Assembly (NCBI GenBank): GCA_032716605.1
Contig: CM064505.1
Span: 48,805,762-48,869,761, forward strand
Direction: 5' to 3'
Length of the DNA stretch: 64,000 nt
Source: Paralithodes platypus
Lineage: Eukaryota > Arthropoda > Malacostraca > Decapoda > Lithodidae
Under the pieces are notes generated by a model. That model did not search any database. It was not told the DNA's origin and saw only the letters and a list, made by a program, of their open reading frames with translations. The position numbers and the translations under genes were made by a program. Within the stretch, counting starts at the first letter, position 1, and each line of letters starts with the position of its first letter. This document shows positions 41,521 to 53,020 of the stretch, in pieces.

Positions 41521-43169
41521 TGAATCCACCTCTAAAGACACATGATTTATTTCTAGTGGTTAACGTAAACGAGGTCGCCGGAGCCACCGCCAGGTTATGC
41601 CCTTGCGTACCACTGTCCTTGCCCAAGTCTGCCGGGGCCAAGCCCGGTGACATACCCGAAATTACCCAGTTCGTTGACTGGGCTTGTCCGGCGTAACTAC
41701 CCTCGGATCCAACTCGCCCACGACAGGCCCCGGGAGTGAGAGAGTTTGTGATATGACTAGTTTTTTTACGGTGGTGGGGTAGGGTTAGATCGCTGACTAG
41801 GTTTGGCAGATGTCGATCCCTGACCTGATGTCTGTTTTGGTTGATTCTTGTGCCATTTACCTGATTGTTTTCCCTGCTGATACTTGGGCGGGGTGCTTCC
41901 CTGTGCTGGACTTATGTCTCTGGAAGGGCTTAGATCCACTAGGTTGAGGTTTAGCACTGCTCTTGGGCTTGGAATAAGGTTTCTTAAAATGATCTTTCCT
42001 AGCCTGGGAAGCATCCTGCTTGACAGTATCTACCATATTGAAGACTGTTTTCCAAGTGTTGGGGCAAAGTAAAGAGGGCGTCAACACTGGTGAAAGGATT
42101 ACCCGGCGACCAATATGTTCCGGTAATTTTTTCACCAGGTTGACCCGTACTGTAGGTCCTGACGTGCGCGGACAGCCTCCAACAAGGCTATTCTGACGTC
42201 ACCCAGAGATTGAATAGAGTTCTGTAATAGGAGCCGATGGGATAATTTTATGGCTTTCCTAACATCTGTGTCTTTTATAGCATCTATCGTTCTATTGAGG
42301 GACTAGGCTATTTGGCGACTTAACAAGAACTGGGAGAAGAGCCTGAAAGCTTTATGTTTCAATTTACAATATCTGTCCAGATGTGCCGGAGGTGGAGTTG
42401 AAAAGGGCTTCTGTAGGTCCCATAAAGCTAATTTAGGGGCGGCAAGAAAATAAAAAAGAGCAGGTGGAACTCCTCCGGCTTTTGTGATAGGCAAAGAGAA
42501 CCAACTATGATTCTCTTGAGGTATTTGGTGGGAGGATTTTGACATTATTGTCGCCGCAAACTGTTGCGCCTCAATTTCCCAGTCCACCCAAGGGCCTGAA
42601 CCTACCTGTCCTACCTGCAGGACTGGATTGCCGGACGGGTCGCTCACCGGAAGTGTATCCAGTTCCGGCGTGAATGGCTAGGACTTCAAAGTCATTCATG
42701 CCGTCAGTCTTGGACCAATCCACAAATACAGGTAGTCGGGCAGAGGAGGCAGGAGGAATAGCTGGAGTGGGGGAATACACGAAATACTCATAGGAATAAA
42801 CATTGGGGATGGCTTTGACAGCTACATCCAAAATATGACCCTGTGTGTCTTTTGCCCTTAATTTTCTATTTTTATTCATCTGGATTACCCACTCACTCGG
42901 GACTGGGAGCTCCCCCGCGATTGTCGTTTGTGCTACCTGTATGGCTGGATTTTGTGCCATGATTGTCACCCATGAGCAATCGTGACCGTAAAGTAAAGGC
43001 ATAGGACTTTTCTTTAACGGAACCTTTTCTAAAGGAGGGAGATTAATGTCCGTAATAACACACACGTTAGTGGTAGTTAACGCCGGACCTTGAATACTAC
43101 TGGCAGAAGTAGTAGGTTGAGTTACGTTAGGTAGGGAGGGTGGCATACCAGATGGAACAACGACTCTGG

Positions 43170-43694
43170 TTGTTGTTGTTGTTGTTGTTCCCCAAGCTGC
43201 CTGGCCGAACAGCCCCAAGGCCCCGAGCAAGGCCAAGGCCATAACCGAGCACCCCCACAGAACCCTCCCTGCCTACCACAATAAAGCCTGGGTGACCGAA
43301 GCCACTCCATGGCGGGGAGCTGAGGAGGGTGCGGAAACGCCCGGGAAACCAAAGCCCCACCCAGGGCCCTGTGCCCCTCAGCAATTATGAAGAGAAAGTT
43401 GAGGGGCAAAGGAAAAATGTGACGCTTTGGCTTCCAATCTTGGTAGATTGGGAGGTCAATCCACGGAAAAGACGCCGTCACTTGAGATCTAGGAAATACA
43501 TAAGTAAAAGGAACAGTCGGAGTAAGCTATGGGTATGGCAGAGATCGCTCAGTTCTCACTCTGATAGACCAGCCCAGAACCATATGACTAGAACCCAATC
43601 CTCTCAGCATCAGCTAGGAAAGGCCCTAGAAAGCCGCCTTTGGCGGGGGGATAGCTCCCCTATTTCAACCCCTTTCGGGGTTGGGCAGCCGCCC
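43170..43694 (-). mobile_element. AAC-tailed SINE, full-length copy 5, in DIRS ORF1
   Basis: Full-length and minus. The hairpin head with a perfect CAACCCC-GAAA-GGGGTTG stem-loop is at the right. It interrupts ORF1 between the VRQLVPTN and VVVPSGMPP segments. No convincing target duplication is visible, perhaps through decay or deletion. Confidence 0.9.
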
Positions 43695-44354
43695 AATTAG
43701 TTGGCACTAATTGCCGCACAACAGACCCAATCGGAGGAGCTCCCGGTACGGCTGTGGGAGTTTCCTGTGACTTAGGTGGTACATTATATTGTTGCATCAT
43801 ATTATGGAGAATGTAATCTAGGTCCTCCCTGGTGAAATACTGTTTCTGGGAACCCTTAGATGACTCAGACCCTACCTCTAACCCTTCCTCAACTGGCTCA
43901 GGTTGAGCTGAAGATAACTGTTCTAAGTCCTCCGGCTCTTGCCTTGTAACCTCCATCTCTTCCGGTTGTTGCCGGGATTCAGATGTTAACTGTTCACTAC
44001 CTGGCCATACTAGGTCAGGGACGGAAGAGGGGATATTGTCAATATTTCCACTCACTCTATTATCCGCTGGGTATTGGTTCAAGGGTTCTGTTCGCTACTT
44101 GAGTCACTATTGTCACTGCTGCTCACTATTCCTTTAGAGAGAATTTTGGGCTTAGGTTTTACTTTAGAGCTGGACCGAGAAGGGGGAGGTTTAATCACTG
44201 GCGATTTAATTTTACTAATTGGTCCCAAAGTGCCTCATCATCACAGTGAAGGGCTTTATGAGCTATGTCTTTTGAATAAGAATTAAAATTGTTTTTAATT
44301 TCTTGTAATGCAACTAGACATGATTGGTCTCTTTTGATTTAGTAATCCATTCCT

Positions 44355-44648
44355 GGATTAGATGTGCTGGAAAGTGTGAAAAGGAACAACTTGAGATGGT
44401 TCGGCCATATGGAACGTATGGAAAGCGAAAGAATGACTAAGAGGGTGTATGAGAGCGAGGTGGAGGGACAGAGGGGGAGAGGTAGACCGAATATGAGGTG
44501 GAAGGATGGAGTGAGGAAGTACATGAACGAAGGTGGTGCTGGTTGGGGGGAGGGGCGTCGACTGACTGGGGACAGAGGTGCATGGGGGCGGTTCGTTCGT
44601 GGCCACCCCTTCGGGGATCACGGCGTCAGGCAATAGATAGATAGATAG
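44355..44648 (+). mobile_element. GATA-tailed LINE, 3' end with target duplication
   Basis: This 294-bp copy carries the last ~90 codons of the LINE at 18474 (WFGHMERM to HGVRQ-stop) and (ATAG)n. It is flanked by an exact 11-bp duplication AATCCATTCCT (44344-44354 and 44649-44659). It sits in the ORF1 of DIRS-like element 4, just downstream of the zinc motif. Confidence 0.95.
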
Positions 44649-44800
44649 AATCCATTCCTCAGGTCTGTGCATACCCCACACCTCTTCGAAACCCAGACTC
44701 CCCTGGACCTATCGAGGCACTTTACGCATTTTACACATAGTTTATGGTAAAAGACCGGAATATTAGAGCAAGTTGGGGTAGAGCATAATGTGACTTAAGG

Positions 44801-45062
44801 GCATGATGGAGACTTAACGAACCCCCCCCCCCCTTCCCCCCCACCGGGATCGGCCCCTCCCCTTGGTGTCCGGTGCCCCAACGTATGTGTTGTGATCTGG
44901 AAAGAAGATTTCCAGGAATCAATGCTCATAAGGATAAACCGAGACATTTACACATCATTATACCCCAAATGCGCCGGAAAATTAGACGTAGCCACACCGC
45001 TACTCTAATCTTCCTTCACACTTGTCTTCGAAAGACCTCGGAGATCCTTTCTCGTTTTGAAC
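44801..45062. other. DIRS-like element 4 leader, non-coding
   Basis: It contains a C-rich tract (44822-44841) and CCGGTG text. No gene was seen. The 5' boundary of the DIRS element is not resolved and the next TA element may have been inserted in it. Confidence 0.4.
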
Positions 45063-45448
45063 TACAGTCGACCCTCGCATGGGCGGACCCCAGTTGACCG
45101 GACTTCGGTTTGTGCGGACCCAACAGCTGATGCGGACAAGCCCCCAAAAGTCCGGACAAATCGGGCAAAAGACCATTAATGTAAAAGTTTTCCGGTATTT
45201 GGCGGGTCGGGCGGTGACACAGGCAGGCAATTTCCCGCCGAAATCGTCGAAATACGATAATGTAATCATAAGTACAGTAAACCCTCGCCATCTCGGACCT
45301 CTAGAAGTCGGAAACCCGTACTAGTCGGACTGGCTACGGCCTCTCGGACATGCACTTCCGTATTTCGGACATTTCCGTCATCGTTCCGACAGTCTCTGAC
45401 TTGTCGGACTTTATATAAGTATTCGGAGAATGTCCGCTTTATATTTTC

Positions 45449-46850
45449 AATTCCATTGCATTAGAAATGATTCAAAGATTACAAGAAGTCCAAATAAGAC
45501 ATAGTTATGTTAGTGTATAAGGGAGTTACGTAGATGCATTAGAGAGATAGATAGATAGAAAGAGAGAGTTGCAGAGGGGGAGTGAGCGATAAACACGAAC
45601 TATTATGAGACACTTAATTGGTACTGAAAAGACAAGATAGATAGAAAGAGAGTTCCAGAAGGGGAAGTGAACGATAAACACGAACTATTATGAGACGGAC
45701 TTAATTGGTTCGGAAAAGACAAAGGAGACTTTTATATTGACTCTTTTTCATGTTATTATTTGTGTGCTAGAAGGATAATATTGTTTTCAATTCCATTGCA
45801 TTAAAAATGATTCAAAGATTACAAAAGTCCAAATAAGACATAGTTATGTTAATGTATAAGGGAGTTACGTAGATGCATTAGAGAGATAGATAGATAGAGG
45901 GGAGTGAGCGATAAACACGAACTATTATGAGACACTTAATTGGTACTGAAAAGACAAGATAGATAGAAAGAGAGTTCCAGAAGGGGAAGTGAACGATAAA
46001 CACGAACTATTATGAGACGGACTTAATTGGTTCTGAAAAGACAAAGGAGACTTTTATATTGACTCTTTTTCATTTTATTATTTGTGGGCTAGAAAGATAA
46101 TATTGTTTTCAATTCCATTGCATTAGAAATGATTCAAAGATTACAAAAAGTCCAAATAAAACATAGTTATGTTAATGTATAAGGGAGTTACGTAGATGCA
46201 TTAGAGAGATAGATAGATAGAAAGAGAGAGTTGCAGAGGGGGAGTGAGCGATAAACACGAACTATTATGAGACGGACTTAATTGGTTCTGAAAAGACAAG
46301 ATAGATAGAAAGAGAGATGCAGAAGGGGAAGTGAGCGATAAACACGAACTATTATGAGACAGACGTAATTGGTTCTGAAAAGACAAGATAGATAGAAAGA
46401 GAGATGCAGAAGGGGAAGTGAGCGATAAACACGAACTATTATGAGACGGACTTAATTAGTTCTGAAAAGACAAAGGAGACATTTTTATTGACTCTTTTTC
46501 ATGTTATTATTTGTGTGCTAGAAGGATAATATTGTTTTCAATTCCATCGCATTAGAAATTATTTATAGATTACAAAAAGTCCAAATAAGACATAGTTATG
46601 TTAATGTATAAGGGAGTTAGTTAGATGCATTAGAGAGATAAATAGATAGAGAGAGAGTGGCTAGGGGCGAGCGATAAAATACTAACATATACGAGACGGA
46701 CTTATGTTTCTGAAAGACAAAGGAGACATTTTTATTTACTCTCTTTTTAATTTTATTATTTGTGCATTAGAAGGGTAATATTGTTTTCAATTCCATCGTA
46801 TTAGAATTGATTCATAGATTAAGAAAAGACCAAATAAGACATAGTTATAT
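45449..46850 (-). repeat. Tandem repeat block, five units of ~250-430 bp
   Basis: Each unit has ATTCCATTGCATTAGAAATG, AAGTCCAAATAAGACATAG, GGGAGTTACGTAGATGCATTAGAG, a GATA run and GAGCGATAAACACGAACTATT. Unit starts are near 45449, 45787, 46113, 46541 and 46790. Inverse single units occur around 25370, 25850, 27400 and 27660 in other pogo-like elements. Confidence 0.85.
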
Positions 46851-47247
46851 ATATGTATTTACCTAATTCTATTTACCTAATTGTAGTTTACAGGAGTTGA
46901 GCTAAGCTCGTGTTGTCCCGTCTCTCAGTCTACTTTATATCCAATTTTTTCTTGAAAATATGGATGTTCCTTGCCCCTACCACCTCCTCCTCCAGCCCAT
47001 TCCATTTGTCAATACATCTATAGGGGAAGCTAAACTTCCTGATATCGTTCTTGCAGGTAGGTCTTTTTACTTTGTAGCTGTGGCCTCTAGTTATTCCTGT
47101 ATCCATAATTAATATATCCTCCCTATCCAGCCTCTCCAGCCCCCGGGTACATTTGTACATCATTATCATGTCTCTCCTCTCTTTTAGACTCGGTAGATTT
47201 AATTTGTCTAGCCTCCCTTCATATGGCAGTTCTCTGAGACTTGGAAC
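46850..47247 (-). pseudogene. CR1-type LINE, C-terminal end
   Basis: The frame 47169-46930 reads MIMMYKCTRGLERLDREDI, then TRGHSYKVKRPTCK and SFPYRCIDKWNGLEEEVV, a C-terminal domain I associate with CR1-like LINE RTs in crustaceans and molluscs. The 3' end continues to an imperfect (TTACCTAATT)-type repeat at 46858-46885 in place of poly(A). The RT core is missing. Confidence 0.7.
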
Positions 47248-47308
47248 AACAACAACAACATTTTATTATAATTATATAATTACTGTATACAGTTTAGGTT
47301 AGTACAGG

Positions 47309-47405
47309 TTGTTGTTGTTCCCCAAGCTGCCTGGCCAAACAGCCCCAAGGCTCCGAGCAATTCCAAGGCCATAACCGAGCGCCCCCACAGAACCCTCCCC
47401 GCCGA
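47309..47405 (-). mobile_element. AAC-tailed SINE, 3' ~90 bp only (copy 6)
   Basis: Only the LINE-like tail and (AAC)3 are present. A 7-bp ACAGGTT flanks it on both sides (47304-47310 and 47405-47411). Because only the shared tail is present, it could equally be a very short copy of the LINE, but GGGGGCGCTCGG just upstream of the tail matches the SINE. Confidence 0.8.
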
Positions 47406-47512
47406 CAGGTTAAAAATCATTGTATTTTTACTCTATTTCCAATGTCCGGACTTTTTCAATGTGCGGACAAGGGTCCCCCCCTATTAGTCCGCACATTCGA
47501 GGGTTGACTGTA

Positions 47513-47867
47513 CTGTACTTACCTGTGACCAAGTGTCACTGACCTATACTTTAAGATAATTCCCTTTGGATATTTATTAACTAACGAATCGTCTACAAGG
47601 ACCTGATAGATAGTTAATTACCCCACTGGACTTTTCCGCCGGGCGGATTCAAAGTCATGTTATGCCGCGTGAGGCTATCTGTATAGGTGAGTTCTTTCGG
47701 CCGGGCCGAAATCACCCCCCTAGGAATCTGCACTTCCACCGGGAGTCTAGTGGTAATCCAGACCACGCCGGGTTCATTGGATCTATTCCCTGCCCGCCTG
47801 CAAGGCGAGCCTCTGGCATCAATACCCGGTAAAGATCGCCGGAGGGAAACACCAAGCTTTTTAAGAG
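47513..47867. other. Unassigned segment
   Basis: Moderate GC with CCGGCGG-type text. No ORF with a recognisable product and no matching repeat in the window. Confidence 0.4.
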
Positions 47868-47962
47868 TACAGTAAACCCTCGCTAACTCGGACTAATTGA
47901 GGGGAGACCACTTCCGAGAAGGCCGATTTTCCGAGATGTCCGAAGTCCGACTTATGTCCGAC

Positions 47963-48449
47963 TTAACCCTTCTGACCCGGGCTGGTCCTCCAAAGGATGG
48001 AGGTCCTATCCGGGCGATTTGGCCGAAAAACATCTAGGCCTAGGCTACTGTATCTTTGCTATTTTAACTGCTAGAAATTTCCCACGCATCTATAAATGTA
48101 GTGTGGTTTCCAATCTGTAGACTGGCATTGATTAGAGCTCTCTAAGTCAACTGGTTCAGTTGTGATGACGATGTCCGTGGAGCTAATTTTTCCGCGATGT
48201 TGACAATATCGAAGCTTTTCAGACACTAATTTCGTCTGACGTCACAACAATAACATTGATCCTACGTCTCCTTCTTGTTTTTGGAGGTGCGGTGACGCAA
48301 CGATCGGCTTTGTTTACATGCGTCGGACGCACGGCGTTCAGACCAAGCTGAATAGGTTTTCAAGCTTACTGTCTGTTCAAAGGACACCCGGGGTCCTGCC
48401 CAACTGCCGCGGTGTCCCTTCACAAGGACAGCCGGGTAGGAAGGGTTAA
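47963..48449. mobile_element. ~490-bp TTAA element
   Basis: Ends TTAACCCTTCTGACCCGG / inverse of TTAACCCTTCCTACCCGG lie inside TTAA. The GGGCGATTTGGCC, TAGAGCTCTCTAAGTCAACTGGTTCAG and TTTTCCGCG segments are shared with 53478-53955. It is piggyBac-like and non-coding. Confidence 0.8.
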
Positions 48450-48731
48450 GAGAGGGAAAATTCTGAATTAGAAGAGGAAAGTCCGCGTCAGAGAAAATTG
48501 AGATAATTTTTTTTTTTTTTTTACATGTGAAATTCATATTAATGACAAATACTTACAGTTTCTTACAATAGATCCTCTGGAAAAAGGCAAACTAGGCCTG
48601 TGTATCCAGCTCAGTACCAGTACTTGCACTGCTGCGGTCGTTCACGGTGGCGGTAGCAGACGCAAAATTTTTACTATTCTGTATTTTTGCTTTATAATCA
48701 AACTTCAAATCTTGTCGAAACTTATTATGTT

Positions 48732-49245
48732 GTTGTTGTTCCCCAAGCTGCCTGGCCGAACAGCCCCAAGGCCCCGAGCAAGGCCAAGGCCATAACCGAG
48801 CGCCCCCACAGAACCCTCCCTGCCTACCACAATAAAGTCTGGGTGACCGAAGCCACTCCATGGCGGGGAGCGGAGGAGGGTGCGGAAACGCCCGGGAAAC
48901 CAAAGCCCCACCCAGGGCCCTGTGCCCCTCAGCAATTATGAAGAGAAAGTTGAGGGGCAAAGGAAAAATGTGACGCTTTGGCTTCCTATCTTGGTAGATT
49001 GGGAGGTCAATCCACGGAAAAGACGCCGTCACTTGAGATCTAGGAAAGACATAAGTAAAAGGAACAGTCGGAGTAAGCTATGGGTATGGCAGAGATCGCT
49101 CAGTTCTCACTCTGATAGACCAGCCCATCACCATATGACTAGAACCCAATCCTCTCAGCATCAGCTAGGAAAGGCCCTAGAAAGCCGCCTTTGGCGGGGG
49201 GATAGCTCCTCTATTTCAACCCCTTTCGGGGTTGGGCACCCGCCC
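48732..49245 (-). mobile_element. AAC-tailed SINE, full-length copy 7
   Basis: Full-length and minus, flanked by the 10-bp duplication TTATTATGTT (48722-48731 and 49249-49258). The 5' head GGGCGGGTGCCCAACCCC is at 49245 and fixes the family start together with 24160. Confidence 0.95.
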
Positions 49246-49274
49246 AATTTATTATGTTTTCAGGGACAGTACAG

Positions 49275-50047
49275 TACAGTCAGGACCCCCAATTCGCGAG
49301 AATAGGGGTGACAGGAGGCATCGCGTATTGTGAATTCGTGTATTGTGGAACTAACTTTAAATGGGAATAATTAGATTGGGTGACATCTCTCAATTATGGC
49401 CTATTTTCGAAATTTTTGGCCCTATTTTCGACATTTTTGGCTCTACAGTACAGTCTATATCTTATATATAAGAAGAACAATGAATACAAATATGAAACCT
49501 TACCTTAAAATTAGTAGTAGATAGGCTAGGACTAGGACTAGGACCGTAGGACTTCACGATTTTCTCCAACTTCTCCCTCCCTGACCAAATTGTACGAACA
49601 GTTTACTCTGACAAGCCTATTGCACAGTTTCCTTCTCCTTTTTTCTTGCGATCCAACACTTCCACCTTCATTTTGTGTGTTATCTTCTTATATTGGTGTG
49701 GCATGGCGAAAAAAGTGGCAGGCACTACAAACGTTTGGTCACTCCGCACGGCTATGAGCGCTTGAGCGGGACTGTGGGAGGGAGGGAGGGAGGGTAAGCG
49801 GGAGGGAAGGCAGGCGTATGCCCGTCTTCTTCTTTTTTCAGAGCTACTCCTGGGCCTCGCGAAACGTAGACGTGCTCGCGTATCAAGCGGGAATAGCGGA
49901 TTTGGCCCCTTCTTAGCTCTCGATTCGTGTATTGTGGTACCACCTCGCGTAATTAATGTTTAATTAATTAATGTTATTTTCGAGGGGTAACTCGTGTATT
50001 AGGGTTTTCGCGCATTGTGGAATCATGTATTGGGGGTCCTGACTGTA
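49275..50047. mobile_element. pogo-like non-autonomous element, copy B
   Basis: A near-identical copy of 20273-21018 in the same orientation, within TA. It differs by small indels such as an extra GTGAATTCGTGTATT near the left and GGAATCATGTATT near the right. Confidence 0.9.
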
Positions 50048-50265
50048 CATAGTAATTAATATTAACACAATAATTAAAAGGCACAGGCTTCAATTCATCC
50101 TTAAATCACTTAAAACCGAGTGAGAGAACATTGTAAACCGGACACAAAACCCGTCCAACTCGGAAATTTCCGAGATATACAGGGACATTTCCGAGAGGCC
50201 GATGCCATTCCAAAAAGTGCGGGTTTCCGAGTAAAAAGAGTCCGAGTTAGCGGGGGTTTACTGTA

Positions 50266-50944
50266 TTGACTTGTCCGGGCAAGGCAACTACCCACACAAG
50301 TCAGAACGTCTCCTGACACCTTCCCAACATGTATAATAACACCACATGAAAGCGAAGGTCACATCTTAGGGCTAAAACATATTAATAATTAAGCAATTAA
50401 TAATAACCCCTAGCCTACTAAGAATACCCCTAATGAGGCTGGCCACGAGGCTCAAGGTAAATATTTCGACGAATAATACACCCTTACCTCCCAAGAAGAC
50501 ACAGCAGCAGCAGCACGCCTGGCGCCCCAAGCCAGAGGGGAAAACAGCAAACTCAGATTCTGGAAAGTTCCCCACCACATGGGACAACTCTTACACCAGC
50601 ACGTCTGCTATAAAAGCAAAATTTGCTACTCCATCATAGTGATGGCTAGTGACATGGCTCCGCGGATATATAGCCTTCTAAATAACTAGGTTATAGCAAA
50701 GTTAAGGCGCAGAAACAAAAACTAAAACACATGGCGCGCGTGTCCAATGTGGACCGACGAGGCGCCTCACACAAGTACCCTATTTTAACACTTCCTGTGG
50801 ACGTACCAATGAGGCCGACCGTCCTAGCTAATGTAAACCTATTCCATAACATCTCAGATAAATACAAATGAGCAAAAGACTCACTAGAGGTGAACGAATG
50901 TCGAATGAAGCGGAGGACAGGCTAGGCACACCTGCTCGGGACGG
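50266..50944. other. Unassigned segment, no gene
   Basis: Short open frames only. A CAG/AGC run at 50503-50516. Nothing recognised. Confidence 0.4.
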
Positions 50945-51225
50945 CCACAGGGGAAGGAAGGCGGTATAGCGCTGCTAGGTTCAGCGTCTCGGATAGAATC
51001 CACAGAAAAACATCCACGAAGTTCGAAAGCTTTATTATAACAATTCTTAAGTTATTATTTATTTTTTTACGAAGTTTTTTCGTAGTGAGTACCCAATCAT
51101 AAAGACGATTCCATAAGAGAATGAGCGTTGCACTTATGATGTCGGCATTCTTTCCCCTGTGGCGGGTGTTTCAAACAGGCTGACCGCGGGTGTTAGAAAG
51201 AGAGCTATTATATAATAGGCATATC
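50945..51225 (-). mobile_element. TIR element copy 2, partial
   Basis: Inverse of 31290-31575, including AATCCACAGAAAAACATCCACGAAG and CCCGCGGTCAGCCTG-type text. It lacks the tRNA SINE found in copy 1 and lacks clear termini. Confidence 0.8.
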
Positions 51226-52365
51226 ATCACTAATAAATACATGCTTGCACATTTGAGCCCTAGTCACTCAAAAGTGGTAGTGAAAAGTTATAGGGTAATC
51301 TTAACTGCAATACAGCAGTTATGTGTGAGCATCCAGCTCTCACCACATTACCATCTCTATTTCCATGAGATCGCTAAGAGCAGCACACTGCTCCCAGCTA
51401 CAGGACCATACCATATATCATTTGTGGCACCATGGGCTATTTAACAGTGACCCCTCCATCAATGATGTACTGCCAATATTCATATTGGGTGCTCTGCTGG
51501 CCAGGCGAGCCCTCTATAGGGACTTCTGTCTACCACAGATTCAAATACTTTACATTATAGGTGGCATGATTGATTACCTATGGAATGTCAATTGAATCAG
51601 ATGCTATAGTACTATGAAAAATAAGATAAGATTAATATTAACCTTCTGCTTATGCTAATCATCCCTTGCATGTTCAACCTCATTGCCAGATTCCCTGGAA
51701 TATCTTTTCCTTGATATACTGTCACAGGGTTTAAATGTGTTCGTGGAGGCTCCGGTCTGTCGTCTGCCTGCCTCGGTTATTCCACACAGTAGGTCATTAT
51801 TGCATAATTGTCACTGGTTAGGCTTGGTAGACATGTGTTTCAGCTAAGTTAGCCACCACTTATTGTGTACTGTATTTCTTTCATGACCGTCTCCATTGAT
51901 GGTGCTGAAAGTCAGGTCCCACGTGGTAAAAATAATTGGGGTAGCCTGCCTTTTTATTTGTGTTTTACTATTTATTGGCTATCTTTGCTGATTTGGAGGC
52001 CTGTGGTTAACCTAGCTTTTCAGGTTCTTCAATTTTTGAGGGTTTCACACATCGGCCAGTGGGGTTGTATGATGGCTTCTTCAGCATCAGTTTAGGAGTA
52101 TTTTTATTCCTCCTAACATTTTTTTTTTTTTTTTTTTTTTTTACTCTGTCTTCAAGAGGTGCTCCTGTATCTTCTGTGAGCATTTTTGTGTACTGGTGTG
52201 GGCTACGGGTGACTTGATGATAATGTTCAAGCAGACATTCGCGGCTTGCCCCAAACCTGAGTAGTATATATTTTTGGCTCCTCTCTAGGTTATTCTAGGA
52301 ATGATTAGCATATTATAATTTTTGCATTAACCTATGTGATAAATTATGTGTATTTATTGATATAC
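51226..52365. other. Unassigned segment with poly-T
   Basis: Several short frames with no recognised product. A T run of ~24 at 52120-52143. This may be unique intronic or intergenic sequence. Confidence 0.4.
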
Positions 52366-52610
52366 AGTACAGTAAGCCTCTCTATGTCGGACTGAATTGG
52401 GGGGAGGCCCAGTCTGTAGTGTCCAATTTTCTGAGAAGTCCGGAGTCCGACCTAGTGTCTGACCTGAAAGAGGAAAAATCCGACCTCACGAGAGGAGGTC
52501 TGAGTCAACCATGAAAACGGAGACTACCCTATTCATACCCTAGATTTGAATATATTTTTAATATTTTAATAAAGTATAATAGCACACTACAGTATATAAT
52601 ACAGTTTAGT
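52366..52610. mobile_element. pogo-like element end, left
   Basis: TACAGTAAGCCTCTCTATGTCGGAC followed by GGGGGGAGGCC and GTCCGA repeats resembles the left end at 47868. The right end is probably lost beyond the SINE or merges with the end near 53140. Confidence 0.55.
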
Positions 52611-53020
52611 GGTGATGGGCTGGTCTATCAGAGTGAGAACTGAGCGATCTCTGCCATACCCATAGCTTACTCTGACTGTTCCTTTTACTTATATATTTTC
52701 TAGATCTCAAGTGACGGCGTCTCTTCCGTGGATTGACCTCCCAATCTACCAAGATTGGAAGCCAAAGCGTCACATTTTTCCTTTACCCCTCAACTTTCTC
52801 TTCATAATTGCTGAGGGGCACAGGGCCCTGGGTGGGTCTTTGGTTTCCCAGGCGCTTCCGCACCCTCCTCAGCTCCCCGCCATGGAGTGGCTTCGGTTAC
52901 CCAGGCTTTATTGTGGTCGGCAGGGAGGGTTCTGTGGGGGCGCTCGGTTATGGCCTTGGCCTTCCTCGGGGCCTTGGGGCTGTTCGGCCAGGCAGCTTGG
53001 GGAACAACAACAACAACAAC
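52611..53020 (+). mobile_element. AAC-tailed SINE, 5'-truncated copy 8
   Basis: Flanked by an exact 13-bp duplication ATACAGTTTAGTG (52599-52611 and 53021-53033). It starts at the same GGTGATGGGCTGG point as copy 1 (8349) and ends in (AAC)6. Confidence 0.95.

Larger units (their letters stand above)
38046..44800 (-). mobile_element. DIRS-like retrotransposon 4, near full length
   Basis: Minus-strand order is ORF1 (zinc motif 44785-44669, body to ~41766), RT (41520-41000), RNase H (41000-39750) and tyrosine recombinase (39780-38046), the DIRS arrangement. Four insertions interrupt it: LINE 3' end 44355-44648, SINE 43170-43694, TA MITE 39250-39691 and a GATA-tailed piece ~38361-38740. Stops and frameshifts are scattered, so it is inactive. 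Terminal and internal complementary repeats could not be placed by eye. Confidence 0.85.
41766..44800 (-). pseudogene. DIRS ORF1 (gag-like), element 4, broken
   Basis: Pieces in order: zinc motif C-x4-C-x7-H-x2-C-x2-C-x2-C-x12-C-x2-C at 44785-44669; acidic Glu/Gln-rich part with a FTREDLDYILHNMM helix (44082-43695); SINE; VVVPSGMPPSL onwards with VPSEWVIQMNKNRKLRAKD and the PALFYFLAAPKLAL and DRYCKLKHKAFRLFS blocks (43169-42303); and a Lys/Ser/Gln-rich basic tail (42135-41766). It matches ORF1 of elements 1 and 5 block by block. Several frameshifts occur. Confidence 0.8.
45063..47512. mobile_element. pogo-like element, 2.45 kb, with nested insertions
   Basis: Ends TACAGTCGACCCTCGCATGGGCGGAC / inverse GTCCGCACATTCGAGGGTTGACTGTA lie within TA. 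A second pogo-like end at 45275 (TACAGTAAACCCTCGCCATCTCGGAC) marks an insertion in it. Inside are a tandem repeat block, a LINE fragment and a SINE 3' end. No transposase is present. Confidence 0.8.
47868..50265. mobile_element. pogo-like element, 2.4 kb, with three nested elements
   Basis: Ends TACAGTAAACCCTCGCTAACTCGGAC / inverse lie within TA. Subterminal CCGAGA/TCCGA repeats occur at both ends. It contains a TTAA element (47963-48449), a SINE (48732-49245) and another TA element (49275-50047). Its own body is small and non-coding. Confidence 0.85.

Noticed and set aside
42303..43242. Separate small genes in 41766-44082
   Set aside because: They are pieces of one DIRS ORF1 broken by frameshifts and a SINE.
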